From contig CP093830.1 in the NCBI GenBank assembly GCA_033063855.1, forward strand, positions 7,130,854 to 7,194,853: 64,000 bases of DNA, read 5' to 3'. The translations under genes and the position numbers were made by a program. Shown one piece after another: positions 12,663 to 26,362 of this stretch (the first letter of the stretch is position 1; each line of letters starts with the position of its first letter). This DNA comes from Smittia aterrima. Its lineage: Eukaryota > Arthropoda > Insecta > Diptera > Chironomidae. Below the pieces are notes generated by a model, which saw nothing but the letters and a program-made list of their open reading frames with translations, searched no databases and was not told the DNA's origin.

Positions 12663-15180
12663 GTTTGAGGTCGACAAGTCGTCGGAAACTTGGGCGCGAG
12701 TTACATTAGAAGACAACCCGAAACCGCAATACATTTAATTAAGTAACGCCGCTGCGTGAGTTTAAAGAGAAGCTCTCACATGTGGTGCGTTCATTTGCTT
12801 CCGACTGAATCTGAAATTAAAGGAGAAAACTCGATTAGAGAGAATTGCGTAGCGAAAAAAAAAGAGTCGTGAAAAGTCAGACAGCGAAGCTTCAACGTTG
12901 GCTTAGTGGCAATCAAGTTACGAGATAATTCTTTTGGGTTCAGTTCAGGAATTTGATGATGCAACTCATTAATCCCATTTCAAATCCATCAGAGTGGATC
13001 ACCCTCGTCATCGACGTCGGAACTTCTTAATTCCTTTTGAAAATTTATTTATAGTCTCGACCTTCTAAGTAGCCGTCGCGACGACTTAACTTCCCGTCAC
13101 TTGATTATCGAATAAAACTTTTTATTATTGAAACATGAATTTACATAATTAATGGCCACGACTACAAGATTTATTCTATTGGCGCGCTTCGACATCATCG
13201 TCAAACATGTGAGATAAAACTTCTCCGAAACTTCTTCTTTTACACTTCTCTGATGTTTATGTTCATGTCGTCAATTAATGAAACACACAGACTCAGATGT
13301 TTGCTTTACAATTATCTCATCGGATGTTGAGGCATTTCGATATTCGTCAGTAGTTTATGTTTGAGAATATTTTAATGGTAATTACGAGAATATCCGAGAG
13401 ATATTATTAGATTTACTTCTTTAAGCGACTCAGTAAGGTTGGAAACGAGTAAAAACATTGAATTTCTCATAACTCGCGATGGGAGGATTTGTAAACAGAA
13501 AACCTTTTTTTTTCTTTTTGAATCGGACTTGGATTATCAGAGCGAGGCCGAATGTAGTCAACCGTTAAGCAACTCAATTAGTTTGATTAGGCCATTCCTA
13601 TTATCAAAAATGTTTCTATTGAGATTCAATAAATCCTTTCGATCTTTTTTCATTAGATGATTGCTTGTTTTCATCGACTATTTGCTCTGTTCGAGGTCAG
13701 CGGAATATAAAGTAATTAATTTGCCATTTGATGGAGATTGTTCGAGATGTTTTACACAAGTTTGTAAGTTTGAGTCACTCACTACAAAGCTCATCCATTC
13801 TTCGCTATTTCTTTTGTTATTTTCCTAAATATTTATGCTCGTCGTGAACTATTTACGCGAAAACTTTCTCCAAAAAATTATTTCTCTCTTTGCTTCCGAC
13901 GCTCGAGACTTTTCATTAACTTCCATCACATTTCGTGCTTGAAACTTTGTTCTAACTGATAATTAATCGACTAAACACACAATTTTACAGAGGACAGCAA
14001 CGCGAAATGAATATTTTAACATCAAATCGTTTCTCGAAGCAAACGAAGACTGAGCGATGAGAATGTGAGAAAAAAAGTTTCAACGCTGAGTTACTTTATA
14101 TTTCTCAATTTTTTTCTTCTTCGCGTTTCTCTTTTGCATGTGTTTACTCGACATTAACCCGTTGGGTGCGATTGAGACTTGAGCGTAGTGTTCGCGATGC
14201 TGTTTGAGTTGAGCTAAGAGTGCAAGCGAGTTCAATCACAAAGTTTGCGGTGAAAATTCATTGAACAAATTTGAACTCAATCGTTGTCTTCCGGTTGAAG
14301 CTTCGATACTTAACCACTCGACTTTTAAAGGGTTAACTTCAGTTTAAATTCAACACAGAGAAGCTGAAGCAAAGCGTGGTTCTTCCATTCTCTTCACTCA
14401 TCGTATTCTTTATTTACTTTCGTTGGCTTGGAACGGGCACACAAACATTTCTTTAAGTAATCTTGGAAATCAATTTATGGCCGTTCTCTTCTTTCCGATG
14501 TTTTTCTTCTCATCTTCTCTTTATGGATTCTCAAAAATGTGAAATAACAAAAATAATTGGAACGAAGAGTCTCAAAGAAAACTGACGTCATTGACTTTTT
14601 GCGAAATTCGCGAAAGATGTTTTTTGTTCGGTTTAATGAACCAACTTGGGTGAAATAAGAAACTTTTGCTAACTGCGAAAAGTTCCCGGAAAAACTTCTT
14701 CAAAACGAGCATTAAAATTTTAAGATAATGTTGAATGAGCGATTAATAATCGTGATCCAACCTGAAAATCCTTTTACTGCCGCCTACACTAACGATACGA
14801 AGAAAAGAGCTCTTCAACAAATTGTAATAAACAAATCTCTTAAGAGCAAACTTGAGAGGAAGTCTCTTCGAAAGAAATATCGGAAAGCTCGTGTAGGAAG
14901 CGGAAGAAAGTTAAGTTGGTGATCGTCGATGAGGGTTTGGTCCTTCGATTTAACGTGTTTCGCTTAAAAACCTTCCTGGGACTGACGATTTTCGAGATTT
15001 GAGAGTTTTCTTTCGAGGCGAGGCCACATGAAGTCCTTGAACAGTTCAGCTTTCAAATCCATCCCACGATAATATCCAACAAACACTTTCCGAGAGCAAC
15101 CCATAATTCTCAAACCACCCACCAGACAAATTAAGACTCCAAAAATTACGATGCTTCTTGAAGGATCTTGAAAATTGTTC

Positions 15181-15206
15181 CGGTTGCTCTCACGGTTGCT
15201 CTCACG
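15181..15206. repeat. Tandem duplication of a 12-bp unit
   Basis: The unit CGGTTGCTCTCA occurs twice head to tail with no mismatch, followed by the first two bases of a third copy. It looks like a local replication-slippage duplication in non-coding DNA. Confidence 0.8.
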
Positions 15207-18200
15207 AGCCAGAGAAAAATCCGAAATTCAATGCAAGCTTTGAAAGAACGTGAAAAGCACGTGAGGAATTCCAAATATGTTCACTTACCTGTGAGCTACG
15301 TACACTTTTGATATTTATTTTTAGCTGTTTCGAAGAAAAGAGCTGGAGCTTAATTTATTGCGAGCAGAAGACAACTTTCGAGATTTCTTTACATTCCAAG
15401 GCTCCTATTTCCATTCCAATTCAATGTTTAATTAATCACGAGCTTCTGCTTTCGATAAATTGATTTCAGCAAGTTCACGATGCGTGTGTTGATTTGCGGC
15501 TGTTGCTTCACAACGCTTTAAGCAGATTTCATGTCATTTCCCCCGATGAATCTCAGGAAAATATTTTGCCTTCTCTTTCCTTCATTAATCATGATAGATC
15601 GCACTCACACTCGCTCACTCCCTTCGCTTCACAAGCAAATATCGTCAGCAGAATATTTAAGAAGCTAAGGGAAGATTTCGGCAGTCAAATGACGATACAG
15701 TCGGAAATATTAAATAAAAAACATTCGTCTGTGTAGAATTTCAGCTGCGATACTGTGCCGGAGATTATGCCTTCAATATAAAATGATGACAATACACAAA
15801 AGCCGAGCTTTTTGGCAGGCAGAGTCGAACGCTCTCTCTCTCTATCACATGAAATGATATTTTTACGGGGTGGCGAAGGCAGCGACGCTTTAGCATAAAT
15901 GCTGACTATTGAGATCGCAAGACAAATATTCTTGTTAGCGCTTTTTGTCTTTCGTAATGTTTCCACAGGCGAAACATTCGATGTCCAATTCATTGCCGGG
16001 AGAAGCAAAGCTCACAGTCTAGACCAAAGTTCAAGCTGAAAAGCGGCTCTGTATTGGCAGATTTATCGTGTAAGAAGATTTTTTATTGCTTCCTCCGCTA
16101 TTTTCAACATCGAATGTTGGAACGCGAAAGCGTCCTCCCAGTCGATTTGTTTGTTAAATAATTGAAAGTCGTTGTGTGAAGGAGACGCTGATAAAAGTTG
16201 GTGTAATGAGAAACGTGTGAGAATGAAGTCTAATTGCACTGTCAAATCAATTCCCAGATTGAGGTTGAAAGCGCGACGGAATATTTCGAGACAACGCTCT
16301 GACAGCTGAGGATCATTACACTCGAAATTCTTGCGAAGATATCGTCTTTCTCTTGATTTCTAATCCGATTTCAAAATGTCTCGGCTGACTAAGTGTTTTG
16401 AACGAGATTTTGGGACTTTAACTTTCAAATTTTGACAGATGGGACATCTCAACCAGTTGAGGAATAAGATTTCGCGACGAGACGTTGTCTGATTGTCATC
16501 TATCGATCAATTGTTATTCTCTCAATCCTTCGATGAGTTCGTTGCTAGTGAAGAATTTACGTCTCGAGCGTTGTCTTTTGTGTAACTCTATCTCCATTGA
16601 AACTGATCTGATGACTGTCCCATTAGACTTGAAGAGGTTTCTCGTTGAAGGGGTGGTCATGTTTTATTTTTACTTTCTTTTTTGGGGACTTTCGTAGGTA
16701 AAGATTGCGATGGGAATGTGCACACAAGATTAAAATTTGAGTTTATTATAGAGCAAAAGGGACATTTTCCCTTTCTTTTCTTGTTCTGTTGTTGATGTTG
16801 TCGGTCGACAGCGAACAAAACAACCCAGAGACCAGAATGGAACCCGAAATTGATTCCTTGAGCGAGCACTCGAGATTGAGAACGATGATAGATCATTGTT
16901 TGGAACACAGAACACAATTTCTAAGGCAATTGAGCAATTTGTAGACGTTTGATCCCGTCCCGACCGAACGAAGGACGACGGACGAAGACGTTCGTTGCGC
17001 AATAATAAAAATCCCATTTTTAGAAATGAAGATTGAAACGATATCGATTTGTGATGTGGACGAGACACAATTTGTCAAATCATTTTGCTCAATCGAACAA
17101 ATTGCACTTAAGCATAATGGGATTTCATTTATTTAAACCGTCGCATTCTTAATGCTGACTGTTAAATAATTTACGTTCATTTGTTATTGCAGCTTCGGTG
17201 CGACAACCGAATCTCTGTCAGCCTGTTACGGTGATTTAATTAATGAATTGTGTTACACAATATTTGTTGCTGGCTCAATTTTCAAACGAGAGTTGCGGCC
17301 AATGTTTTGGTTCATGTTTCATTGGCTTAGTTTATTTGAAGCTTATCACAGTCGGCTGAGTTCTTGAATGACGTGAGCTTGGAAAGCTCTATATGAGAAG
17401 ATAGGAGTTCGCTGCCAAGTTTTCGGTATAAAGTTTGGCATTAGAACAGCATTCACAATCATCAAGCTATTCATTCGTTTAACTTAATTTTGAATGCACA
17501 ATCCGCCACTAATTTTCCAACCTCAACGTTCAACGCTCTTTTTAATTAAAACATTTTTCGCTTAGAGGATTAAAGTCGGTTACCTTGTGTGCGTTTATAA
17601 ATTCAGGTATAAATATTAAACGAAGAGAATCGTTGCGAAATTTATGTGTCGCAAACTCCAAAATAATTCTCACGCCGCTGTCAACCCAAAATTTAATTAC
17701 GAGACTTTAAGTTGCTCGCTTTGCCGCGGTACTTGAAAAAATTATCATGTTGAAGCAAATGATTTAATTTATTTGTAAATGTCGTGCAATTAGGAAAACA
17801 TTTCGTATGAGTTTCAGCTCGGGGACATTTCCCGTCAACGTAGAGGGAATTAAAGCGCTTTCTGACGATGGAATTTATTTACATTTACGAACAATTAAGC
17901 GCCGTATATCAGAAAGCTTTAATGAATTGCTTGATGTCGCAATTTAGGTTTTTCGTTGCTGCTGGAAAGGTCAGAGCGGTTACGTATCGTGGTAATGATT
18001 CAGTTCTCTCCTTGTTTGCCTACTTCTGTCATATCCAATATCAATTGAGCTTTATTGGGTTTATTTATGTTGGAAGAATCTTCACAATATTATTCAATGA
18101 TTCGGCCTCTCTAGGGGAGATGTCAAATATGTATATTATTCAATATTGGGTCATGATGGAGGACGAGAATCTATGTAAATGTGTTTGACGTTTCTCTCCC

Positions 18201-20974
18201 CTTCAAATGTTTCTTCTTTCCTAAAGATATCAAACAGAGCGAATTGGAATTCTATTTGGCATTGATGGAAGATCTCTTTCTACTTTGGGATTCAGCGTTC
18301 GGACTTTCGATTGATGAGAGTGGGGAATCTTTGCGATTTATTCAAATAACGCGAATCCTAAATATACGAAAAGCAGCTTTTGCAATCACGTCGATCGCTT
18401 TCTGTGTCACACGCACGTTCAATCGCTTTTTTTATTTCATGCTAAAGTAAACAAAGTCAACCGAAAAATCTCGGAGAGTTTGAAGAAAATTGAAAAAAAA
18501 AGTCGAGCCGGAAAAACATCAGCAGGACAAAGGGAACGACGAGGACCGTGTTCAATCGCAGTAGATTGACACAATGTCAAATTACCCCAAGAGAGAGCGA
18601 ACCAAAAATCAACAAAATAACATGCGAGAGAACACGGCAAAAATGTTTGCCGAAGCGAACACAGAAAAAAATCCGGATCAAATATTCAAAATTGACATAT
18701 TCAATACATCGAACTGGGCGGGCAGAAGTGGAGCACACATCACACGACGGAGACGACGAACGACGACTCGACGAAGGTCTGAATTGATAAAAAGTGCCAA
18801 TAACTGTTCACTCCAATCACTTCTTGACGATCAAGGAGAAGACGCAAGAGGCAACAAATAAAGGAAATTAATTTGATTTCTGTTTATATTTATTTAGAAA
18901 CGCCTTGCCGCCTTTCTCAGGGGACAGTTTGATAACGATGTAACGGAGACAAGTGCTTGAACACTGAATTAGATATCTGACAAGCCCCGAAGGAAGAATT
19001 CGAAGAACTTTTTATTTAATTCTCATTCATCTTTCAAGCTTCAACCTTCATAGCATTTACGCTTTAGTAAAGAAGTTTACACTCCTGAATTTCCGCGAAA
19101 TTTTCTCCGGGTTAAGGAAAATCTATTTCAGTGAAATGTTTATTTTTATTTTCTGCTGAATCCTTTGAAGGTTCGCTTTTTTATAACGTAAACTCTTTGG
19201 TTCGGAGTAAACGCGAGTTCACAAAGTACACAAACTTTTTCTGGAGCTTTTGATGTTAGAGCTGGAGCTGTGATCACGAACTAGCTTTAAGCTCAAAGAA
19301 TTTCTTATAAACTTCAGCATTTATGATAGAGAATCGTGAAGTGGTTTGGATTTTCTTTTTTCAAGAAATTCATTTCAAAAAGATGAGAAATTTTTTGACG
19401 ATGTCATCGCTGTGATGAAAGACGAGGAAAAAGTCCTTTCACAACGTAATTTTCATGGAATAGCAACGAAATCGGGGGTGGAAAAATGATGAATGCACGA
19501 TGAAACTCATTAAAATATGACTGAGAACGTTTATAGGAAGATGGAAGAAGACACATTTAAAATTAATGAGGTTGAGCGGGCGTAAGAGTGGGAGTTGCTG
19601 AGCGAGGATGATACGAAGATATGCTTCAAGAAGAAAGCTCTCACTCACTCGCTTTACTTGCGTATAATGGTCGTTAATGATTATGTGCTTTTCAATTATA
19701 ATTTTCCTTAAAATGCCGTCTACAATTTTCCACTCAAAAGACTTACAAAATAAAATCAGTTGCCCTTAGAAAAAAATCCGCGACGACGACGATGTCGAGA
19801 AGATTTTAGCTTCAAAAGATTTCGAGTACTTGCACGATGAAGTAAACATAATTGAAGTAAGTCAAGAAGCGACGAGGACAAAGTTTTTGTCAGTGTAAAC
19901 ATGTCGACTCAACATTGTCGACAGCTCTCATATTTAAAGTTGATTACTTAAGTTTCTTCAAACTATAAAGTTCTTTCAAATATCTGAAGCAAATTGAGTC
20001 CTGGAAGAACTTCGTTGCAGCCTTAAAGCACTTCTGCCTAGCACATCGCCAGATTGTCATTAGACTTTAATTTCGCTATGATACTAAACTTTATGGAAAA
20101 CTTTTCTTATGTGGGTATGTTGATGCCTTCAGCTCACTCTCTCTCATTCACATATGAGTTTAATTTAAACTCTCGTAAACTTTCTCTTCGTCTTCCTAGT
20201 CGCTTATCAATTCAATTAAAATAAATTAATTGGCTCCAATTTTTCAAGTTCTTCTGCCATCACATCTCAAGACCAGAGGGAAGAGACGAGGATGATATAA
20301 CTTCAATAATTGAATTGGCAGACTTCGCTTCGCCTCCCTTCAGATAATTTTGACTCTTAAACTATCATGAACTTTCAAGATTGGAACTTAATTGATGTTC
20401 CTCCTTTCTTGATAACAAAATTACCTGAAAGTGATTAGTTTTCCTCAAGTTTTTGCCTTATTGTTGCCCCAAAGTTATGAGTTGAGAACTCATCAATGCC
20501 AAATGATCGCCTCATTCTCGATTGGGAGAGATTTCAAAATGATGTCAATGACTTTAAAGTTTAAAGCAAATCACAGATGGAAAAAGTTTAAATATTTACT
20601 CGGTCAACAATTTTAATTAGTCCGTGACGTCAGAAGCAAACAGAACTCTCATTAGTTTGAAGCAAAGTTCTCTTTATATTGAAGAAAACTTGCTGCATCT
20701 CTTCCGCTACAAAGCTCTTGTATACAGCTTGAGTGGTGAGAGCGAGGAAAGCAAACTTTTCATAAAAAGGGTTTCAGCTCTTCTATGAATAAAATATCAA
20801 TAAAAACAGTAGCAAAAGTTTTAATTGCTTTAACTTGTTGCAACTTTCCGAGCTCACTTTTTTTTCTTCTTCGAAGATTCGGGATTTCTATAGAGAGCTT
20901 TTCTGCATTCATTAGAACTTAATTTGAAGTTTATTTCAGTGAATCTTTTGGTTTATTAATACATCGATTCCCCA

Positions 20975-21010
20975 ATCAAATCGATTTTAAAATTCGATTT
21001 AAAATTTGAT
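20975..21010. repeat. AT-rich imperfect tandem repeat with short inverted ends
   Basis: TCGATTTTAAAAT is followed at once by TCGATTTAAAATT, an imperfect 13-bp duplication. The block is bounded by ATCAAAT and its complement ATTTGAT. No function is evident. Confidence 0.55.
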
Positions 21011-24000
21011 AAACATCGACGAGAAGAATCGTTTATTCTCTTGATAGCAAAGCTTAAACATAAATGAAAAGTTTTATTCATTTTCTCCTCGACTTCAATT
21101 CAATTTAGCGATTGCGATTCTGTTTATTGTTGCAGTGAAAGTTGTTCAATAAAAATCACGCTTAGAATACAAAATGTGCTCTGCAATGTTTGAAATTAAA
21201 ACTGAAATCGAAACGATACGATCGCAAATAGCGCAGACAAAAAAAAATTCCTCTCAGGAAAAAAAATGATGTCGACGATATTTTTTCTCGATTGCGGTAA
21301 ATATTGAAAACTAATAGCCAATGGCGATCCAAAAAACAATATTTAATTGTAGTTGAATGGAAATTCACTTCTCGATGTTATTGGTCTCACTTCAAATGTT
21401 CGCGAAAATCTGCTTGAACCTGCAGCGAAAAAAACTAAAATGAGAATTTCGCTTACGAAGCAGAAAACTCATTAAAAGCAATTTTTATGATTGAACTTTT
21501 TCCCCGATAGTTCCACCTCCACAAGTGAAATTATATCAACAATGGAGCGAAAAATTAACATTTTTTAATTAATTCTGAATTAATAAGAATTAAATTTTCT
21601 TTGACATGAAGTTTAATGATAATTAATTTTTTCGCGTTTGATTCATTATGAGCGCTTGTGTTGTTTCGTTGGAGAAATCATAAATTATGTCAATTAATGT
21701 TTGCCATTAGTGGAGCTCAAAGTTATTTCCCTCAACCACGCAGTAATACAACAAAAGTTGACAATGTCTCCCGAAGTCGTCGAAGAACGTTCTTTACAAA
21801 CGCTTCCCTAGATGTTCGATTAAATATTTCATCGCTGATTGCGAGCCATCACGAAAACGCGCCATAAAACTCGTCAGGATTGAAAATTCAGTTAACTAAA
21901 GTGACAGCTTGCTGCTTCCTCCATGACATCGAACATTAAAAAACGAACCTATGCTTGACTTCAAACTCACCAGCAGCGAGCGCGCTGCTTGTGCCGTCAA
22001 CAAAAAAACGATTTATCATTTGATTCTATAAAAGTTTCTGTAACAGCAACAGCCATCCATCCTACCGAGAGAAAAAGGCCGAGTAATAATGAAAACTCAA
22101 ACAATCAGCGTCATGTTCCCACTAATAATACATGAAAGCTCTTGGGTTCTCGCTGTGTGTGAGCAAAGCCAAAAACAGTTTGCTAAATCAAATCAACATT
22201 TCCTTCTTCCCACGAAGACGAAAAAATAAATTTAAAAATCATTTTTCATTTTCACGGAAGAGAATAAATAAACTCAGCTCGCTTGGCGTTTGATTCGATG
22301 TGAGAGGAGTAAGAACGATAAGCAAAAAGGGGGAGAGCTTGAAATAACAGTCGGGAGGGAAGAGAGGAAATAGCTTTGCACCTTTTCATTGTCGGTATTA
22401 AGTGTGAAGTGAATTGAACGAGAAGTTGAGTTAATAAATACATCAAATTGATTTACATTGCAAGATGTCTCATTGAAATGGTTGGAAAGAAATCAAACGA
22501 TTATCGCAATCAGCGAAGGTCTTTGATCTAAACGAGTTTATCAAAAGAAACTCGCTTCTTTTGAGATTCAAATAGATTTATAAAATGAAAATCGTTTAAT
22601 CACACTCAACGTCATTTCTTCGAATCAATAACAGCAAAGATCCTTTCGACGATAAATTATTTCCTCAAAGCCGGAAGCATCGAGAAGCCATAAACAGACA
22701 ATTGCAACCGAAAATTGCAGAGATGGATGATATTTCTTTCTTTCTTTTTTTTTATTGAATCGCTTCAAAATGTTTTGAGATATTTCTCTAATTCCACTCT
22801 CAATGAATTCTCAATTTTCTGTGACAATGAAAGTGCTAATCCGGATGAAAATAAATCTTTTCAATGAATAAATGTCTGTCGATTAGAGCACAGAGCATAG
22901 AGATGAGTTGATCAATGTTCGAGTGGTGTGTGAATTGTGATTCCGTTCGTTGCTGATGAATAAATATAAATAACCAGCTCAACAAACTGGCCACAGGGAG
23001 GCTGGAACACAAAAAAAGAATCGGGAACAAATGACGCAGGAGTGGAGAGAATAAAAATTAATCCCTCGACTTAAATGTTCAGTGGATGGATTATCGAAAA
23101 GGATTTTTATTGCGTAATGAACGACTGCTCCGATCGAATGTGAACATTTATTGAGTGCTGAGGGATACTTGCTCGCAAATAATCACTTAAATATAATTTA
23201 TAATCGAATCATGTAGCGAAGCGGGCTAATGTTCCGCGTGAAAAACACAAGCGATCAGCTCATCTCCAAAGCGCCTGTTTGTTCTATTCATTCATCGAAG
23301 GGATGGAAGCAGCAAATATTGGATAATGTCATAACATAAGCCTCTCTCCCTCTCATTGGATATTTGCTCTCATTGTCTTCTTTTTTCCTTAGACCGCATG
23401 TGGAATTTATTACCAATGCAGTAAAAGTAAAATCTCATTCCTTCCTCGAGAGATTTATTTGCTGACTAATCAAACAATGAAAAATAATTCCACTTAACAT
23501 TAATCGCTCTGGTGGCAGATGGTGAACTTCGAGGGACCTCCTCGCTTCAGATTTCAATTCTCAGGAAGGACCGATGACAATGAATTACGAATAATTGCTC
23601 AGTATTCATTAAACCGCATTAGAATGAGAATAAATATCAAATTATAATGAAAATTTGATCTTTAAATTGGGAAATTGTTGACACTGGATATGCACAATTC
23701 AATTCCAGTTTCAATATCAAACGAAAGGATCAGAACATTGCGAGAGAGAGAAGGACGAACACAAAGCGAAATCGGGTCACGTAATTTTAAAGGACAAAAA
23801 ATATTATTTCCAACCCTGCGATGAATTACCTCAAGGCGGTTTGTGTTGTCGACAATAAACTGAACACAGAAAAGAATTGAAACTTGAGGCGAAGTCTGGT
23901 GACAAAGATATCGAGAATCTAATGATGTAAATCAATATCTTTTGTCGGTTGAATCCAATCCAAAAGGATCTAAAGAGAAATTCTTTTTATGAGAACGAAT

Positions 24001-26039
24001 TTTTTTTATAAATTCACTTCCGCGAATGATAAGCTGACAACTCAATTATCTTAAAAGCTAATTAATCACCATCACGTCAACAAGATAAAAAAAAAAGTTA
24101 GCTGAATGTGTCACGTTGAATGTTATTAAACAAAAATGCCAATTAAAGTATCGTGTGTTTAAATTTCCATCGCATTTTGCTTACGTACCGCGTCAGACAA
24201 ATTAAAAGCTACTCGAACATATAATTTGAAATTAATTAATATTTTTATTTAATGCACAGTTCTGTCGTCTTTTGTCGATGGGGAGGGAGACAAGAGTAGA
24301 AGGAGAGAAGTCTGTAGGATGTGGAGTGTAATTAGATTTTAATTTGAAATTTTCATACAATTATAAGCAGCTCTGATGGAAAATTTGCCGCATCAAATTT
24401 CGCTATTTTATGTCACAGGAAGCACTTTTCTTGGAGAAATGCTTCCCCACAGACTCGACGTTTGCGGAAATGTGCGGGAAGGAAAATTAGGGAGAATCTC
24501 TGAGCATGATAATTATGATCAAATATTCATTATGTAAAGGTTCGATGGTGCAATGAAGAAATCTGCGCATAAAGTTCTCGGAAATATTCTAAATCTTTTC
24601 CTTCCACAAGAAATTTCCCAACTTTTCCCTCACTTCGGAATTGCAAGAGTATCAGTCGAGCAAACCCGGGAATTTTCCACAAAACTTTAATCGGATTTAT
24701 AGTGCGAATAATTTATTCAAAGCCAAATAATTATGAAAATAGTTTTAATAGTTGGAGTATCATGTGTTATGCATCATTAAAAACATAATCTGTCTATTAA
24801 AACGGGCTCAGCCTCAGACTTAATCGACAATTAAATTGATTTATTTTGTCAAACGTGAAATCTACGAGGGAAACATCCATGAGCGATATCTAATCGCATC
24901 AATTTCAATTCATTCCCTCACAATCGAATGATTCCTTCGGCGACAGTTTGAGCAGCTTTCATGTTATAGCAGATTCGAGTAGATTTTGATAATCACAAGA
25001 GCAATGATTGCAATTTAATTTCATTTAAATCAAAAATCATTTTAAAAAGTTCTGGAGAATTTCCATTTACAAAAAGCAGAAGACAACACAAAGCAGCTCC
25101 TTTGTGCTTATGAAAAGTAATAACGTAATTAAAATTTTATGTTTTCCACTTTTATTTTATCTAGCAACGTTTGTAGACAGAGAAAGAGCGGCTAGAAAAG
25201 TTCTTTGCATGTCATTATATAATTTCACTTTTCACAACGGGAAAACAAAAAGTTTTCTTAAAAGGCCAGAGCAAGAGGGGAAACAAAAAGTGAGAAGCAA
25301 CAAACGAACTGTTTGTACACGTCAATTAACATAAATCAAACAAACAGAAATTTTCTCTCACTTTTCCAATTATTTCACGTTTTCCTTTGAATCGTAGAAG
25401 AGAAACTATATTTTTTTTGTTGGATTTTCATGAAGAAAAAAAAAACGGAAACGTGAATAAATACGACGTGAACGTGAAAACGTGCGGTCAAGAGACGATC
25501 GATGGACGTTGATACGAAAGTGAAGGTCGAATAACTTAATGACATTTGGGACGTTTCGATGACAATGGCCAGCAATGGCTACTGATTTGCATTATGCAAT
25601 GTTTACGAGATTGTGATCGGACATTTAATTGTCGTCAGCAGCAGTGAGGGAATTTCCATATGGAAAAGCTTTCGATTTTCTCGCTCGACTGCCCTTGAAT
25701 TAACCTTTCTCTCTCTTTCGTTCTACGTTGGACACAAAGAATTAATGGCTCTGAGCTCATGACTACAATTAATGTTTTACACGTTAGATCGAGAAGCAAC
25801 AAAAAGTATCATCAACAATGTGATTTAATGTTTTTCTTTCTTTGTTTCTCATTTCAGGCTCGATAAGTTTCGGATTAAGGAAAGTGCATCGCTAAACTGG
25901 CAACAGAAACTTGTTACAATTAAGTTGAAACAAGAACGTAGTGAACAATTAAGCGAGCAATCAAGAGCAGCTGAGAAAAACTCGAAACATCGCACGAACA
26001 AAAGGAACGTTTATTCAACGAGAATTCATTGTTCATTTT

Positions 26040-26066
26040 ATGGAAACAATCATGAGCGAATTCTAG
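26040..26066 (+). promoter_or_regulatory. Upstream ORF 1
   Basis: ATG with eight sense codons and a TAG stop, in the presumed leader of the Ig-domain gene. It ends before the main start, so re-initiation is possible. Confidence 0.4.
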
Positions 26067-26067
26067 A

Positions 26068-26097
26068 ATGCAAGAGGAAAATTATCACTTCGTGTGA
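26068..26097 (+). promoter_or_regulatory. Upstream ORF 2
   Basis: Its ATG begins one base after the stop of the first upstream ORF. It has nine sense codons, then TGA, and is in the same frame as the main coding sequence. Confidence 0.4.
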
Positions 26098-26104
26098 AAG
26101 GAAA

Positions 26105-26128
26105 ATGTGGAGAAACTTTTCCATTTAA
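26105..26128 (+). promoter_or_regulatory. Upstream ORF 3
   Basis: ATG with seven sense codons and a TAA stop; its AAAATGT context has A at -3, and it lies about 90 bp before the main ATG. Confidence 0.4.
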
Positions 26129-26217
26129 ATTTCAGTGAAGAAAACTTTACCCAAAAGCGAAAATCTTCTGCGAAGCAAGAAAATAATTTCGGTTGGCTGC
26201 CAAAAAGTTTCCCAAGA

Positions 26218-26362
26218 ATGGAAATGAAAAGGAAAAATAATTTGAGGCGCTCTCGAGAAGCCGACATCAAAAGTTTCCGTTCGGCTTTAAGGAACAGTTT
26301 CGAGTCAGTGGCTTTAGCATACACGATTGTTGTGTTTCTTACATTTGGATTAATTCAAAGTG
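26218..26362 (+). CDS. Ig gene coding exon 1 (signal peptide, residues 1-48)
   Basis: It encodes a 29-residue basic, polar segment followed by the hydrophobic run VALAYTIVVFLTFGLI and ends at the donor AGTG|GTGAGT in phase 1. The start is the ATG in CCAAGAATGG; an ATG two codons later is a weaker alternative. The n-region is long for a signal peptide, so a signal-anchor reading is possible, but an exported Ig protein makes cleavage more likely. Confidence 0.85.

Larger units (their letters stand above)
12663..25857. other. Intergenic spacer between the two divergent genes
   Basis: About 13 kb with no gene I can support. The sulfotransferase reads leftward and the Ig gene reads rightward, so both promoters and any non-coding first exons should lie here. 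Open frames such as that at 18574-18861 (basic, Arg-rich, disordered) match no family I recognise. Short repeats are present at 15181-15206 and 20975-21010. Confidence 0.6.
25858..26217 (+). promoter_or_regulatory. 5' leader of the Ig-domain gene with three uORFs
   Basis: A pyrimidine-rich tract ending CATTTCAG at 25857 looks like a 3' splice site, so the leader may be a second exon; the true transcript start is unknown. Between it and the coding ATG are three complete short upstream ORFs: 26040-26066, 26068-26097 and 26105-26128 (8, 9 and 7 codons before their stops). No other ATG occurs between the last of them and the main start at 26218. A TGA at 26095-26097 closes the main frame upstream, so the protein cannot extend beyond it. 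Confidence 0.5.

Noticed and set aside
18574..18861. 95-codon Arg/Lys-rich open frame with a fair start context
   Set aside because: Low-complexity and disordered, no recognisable domain, and partly overlapped by another open frame; most likely chance.
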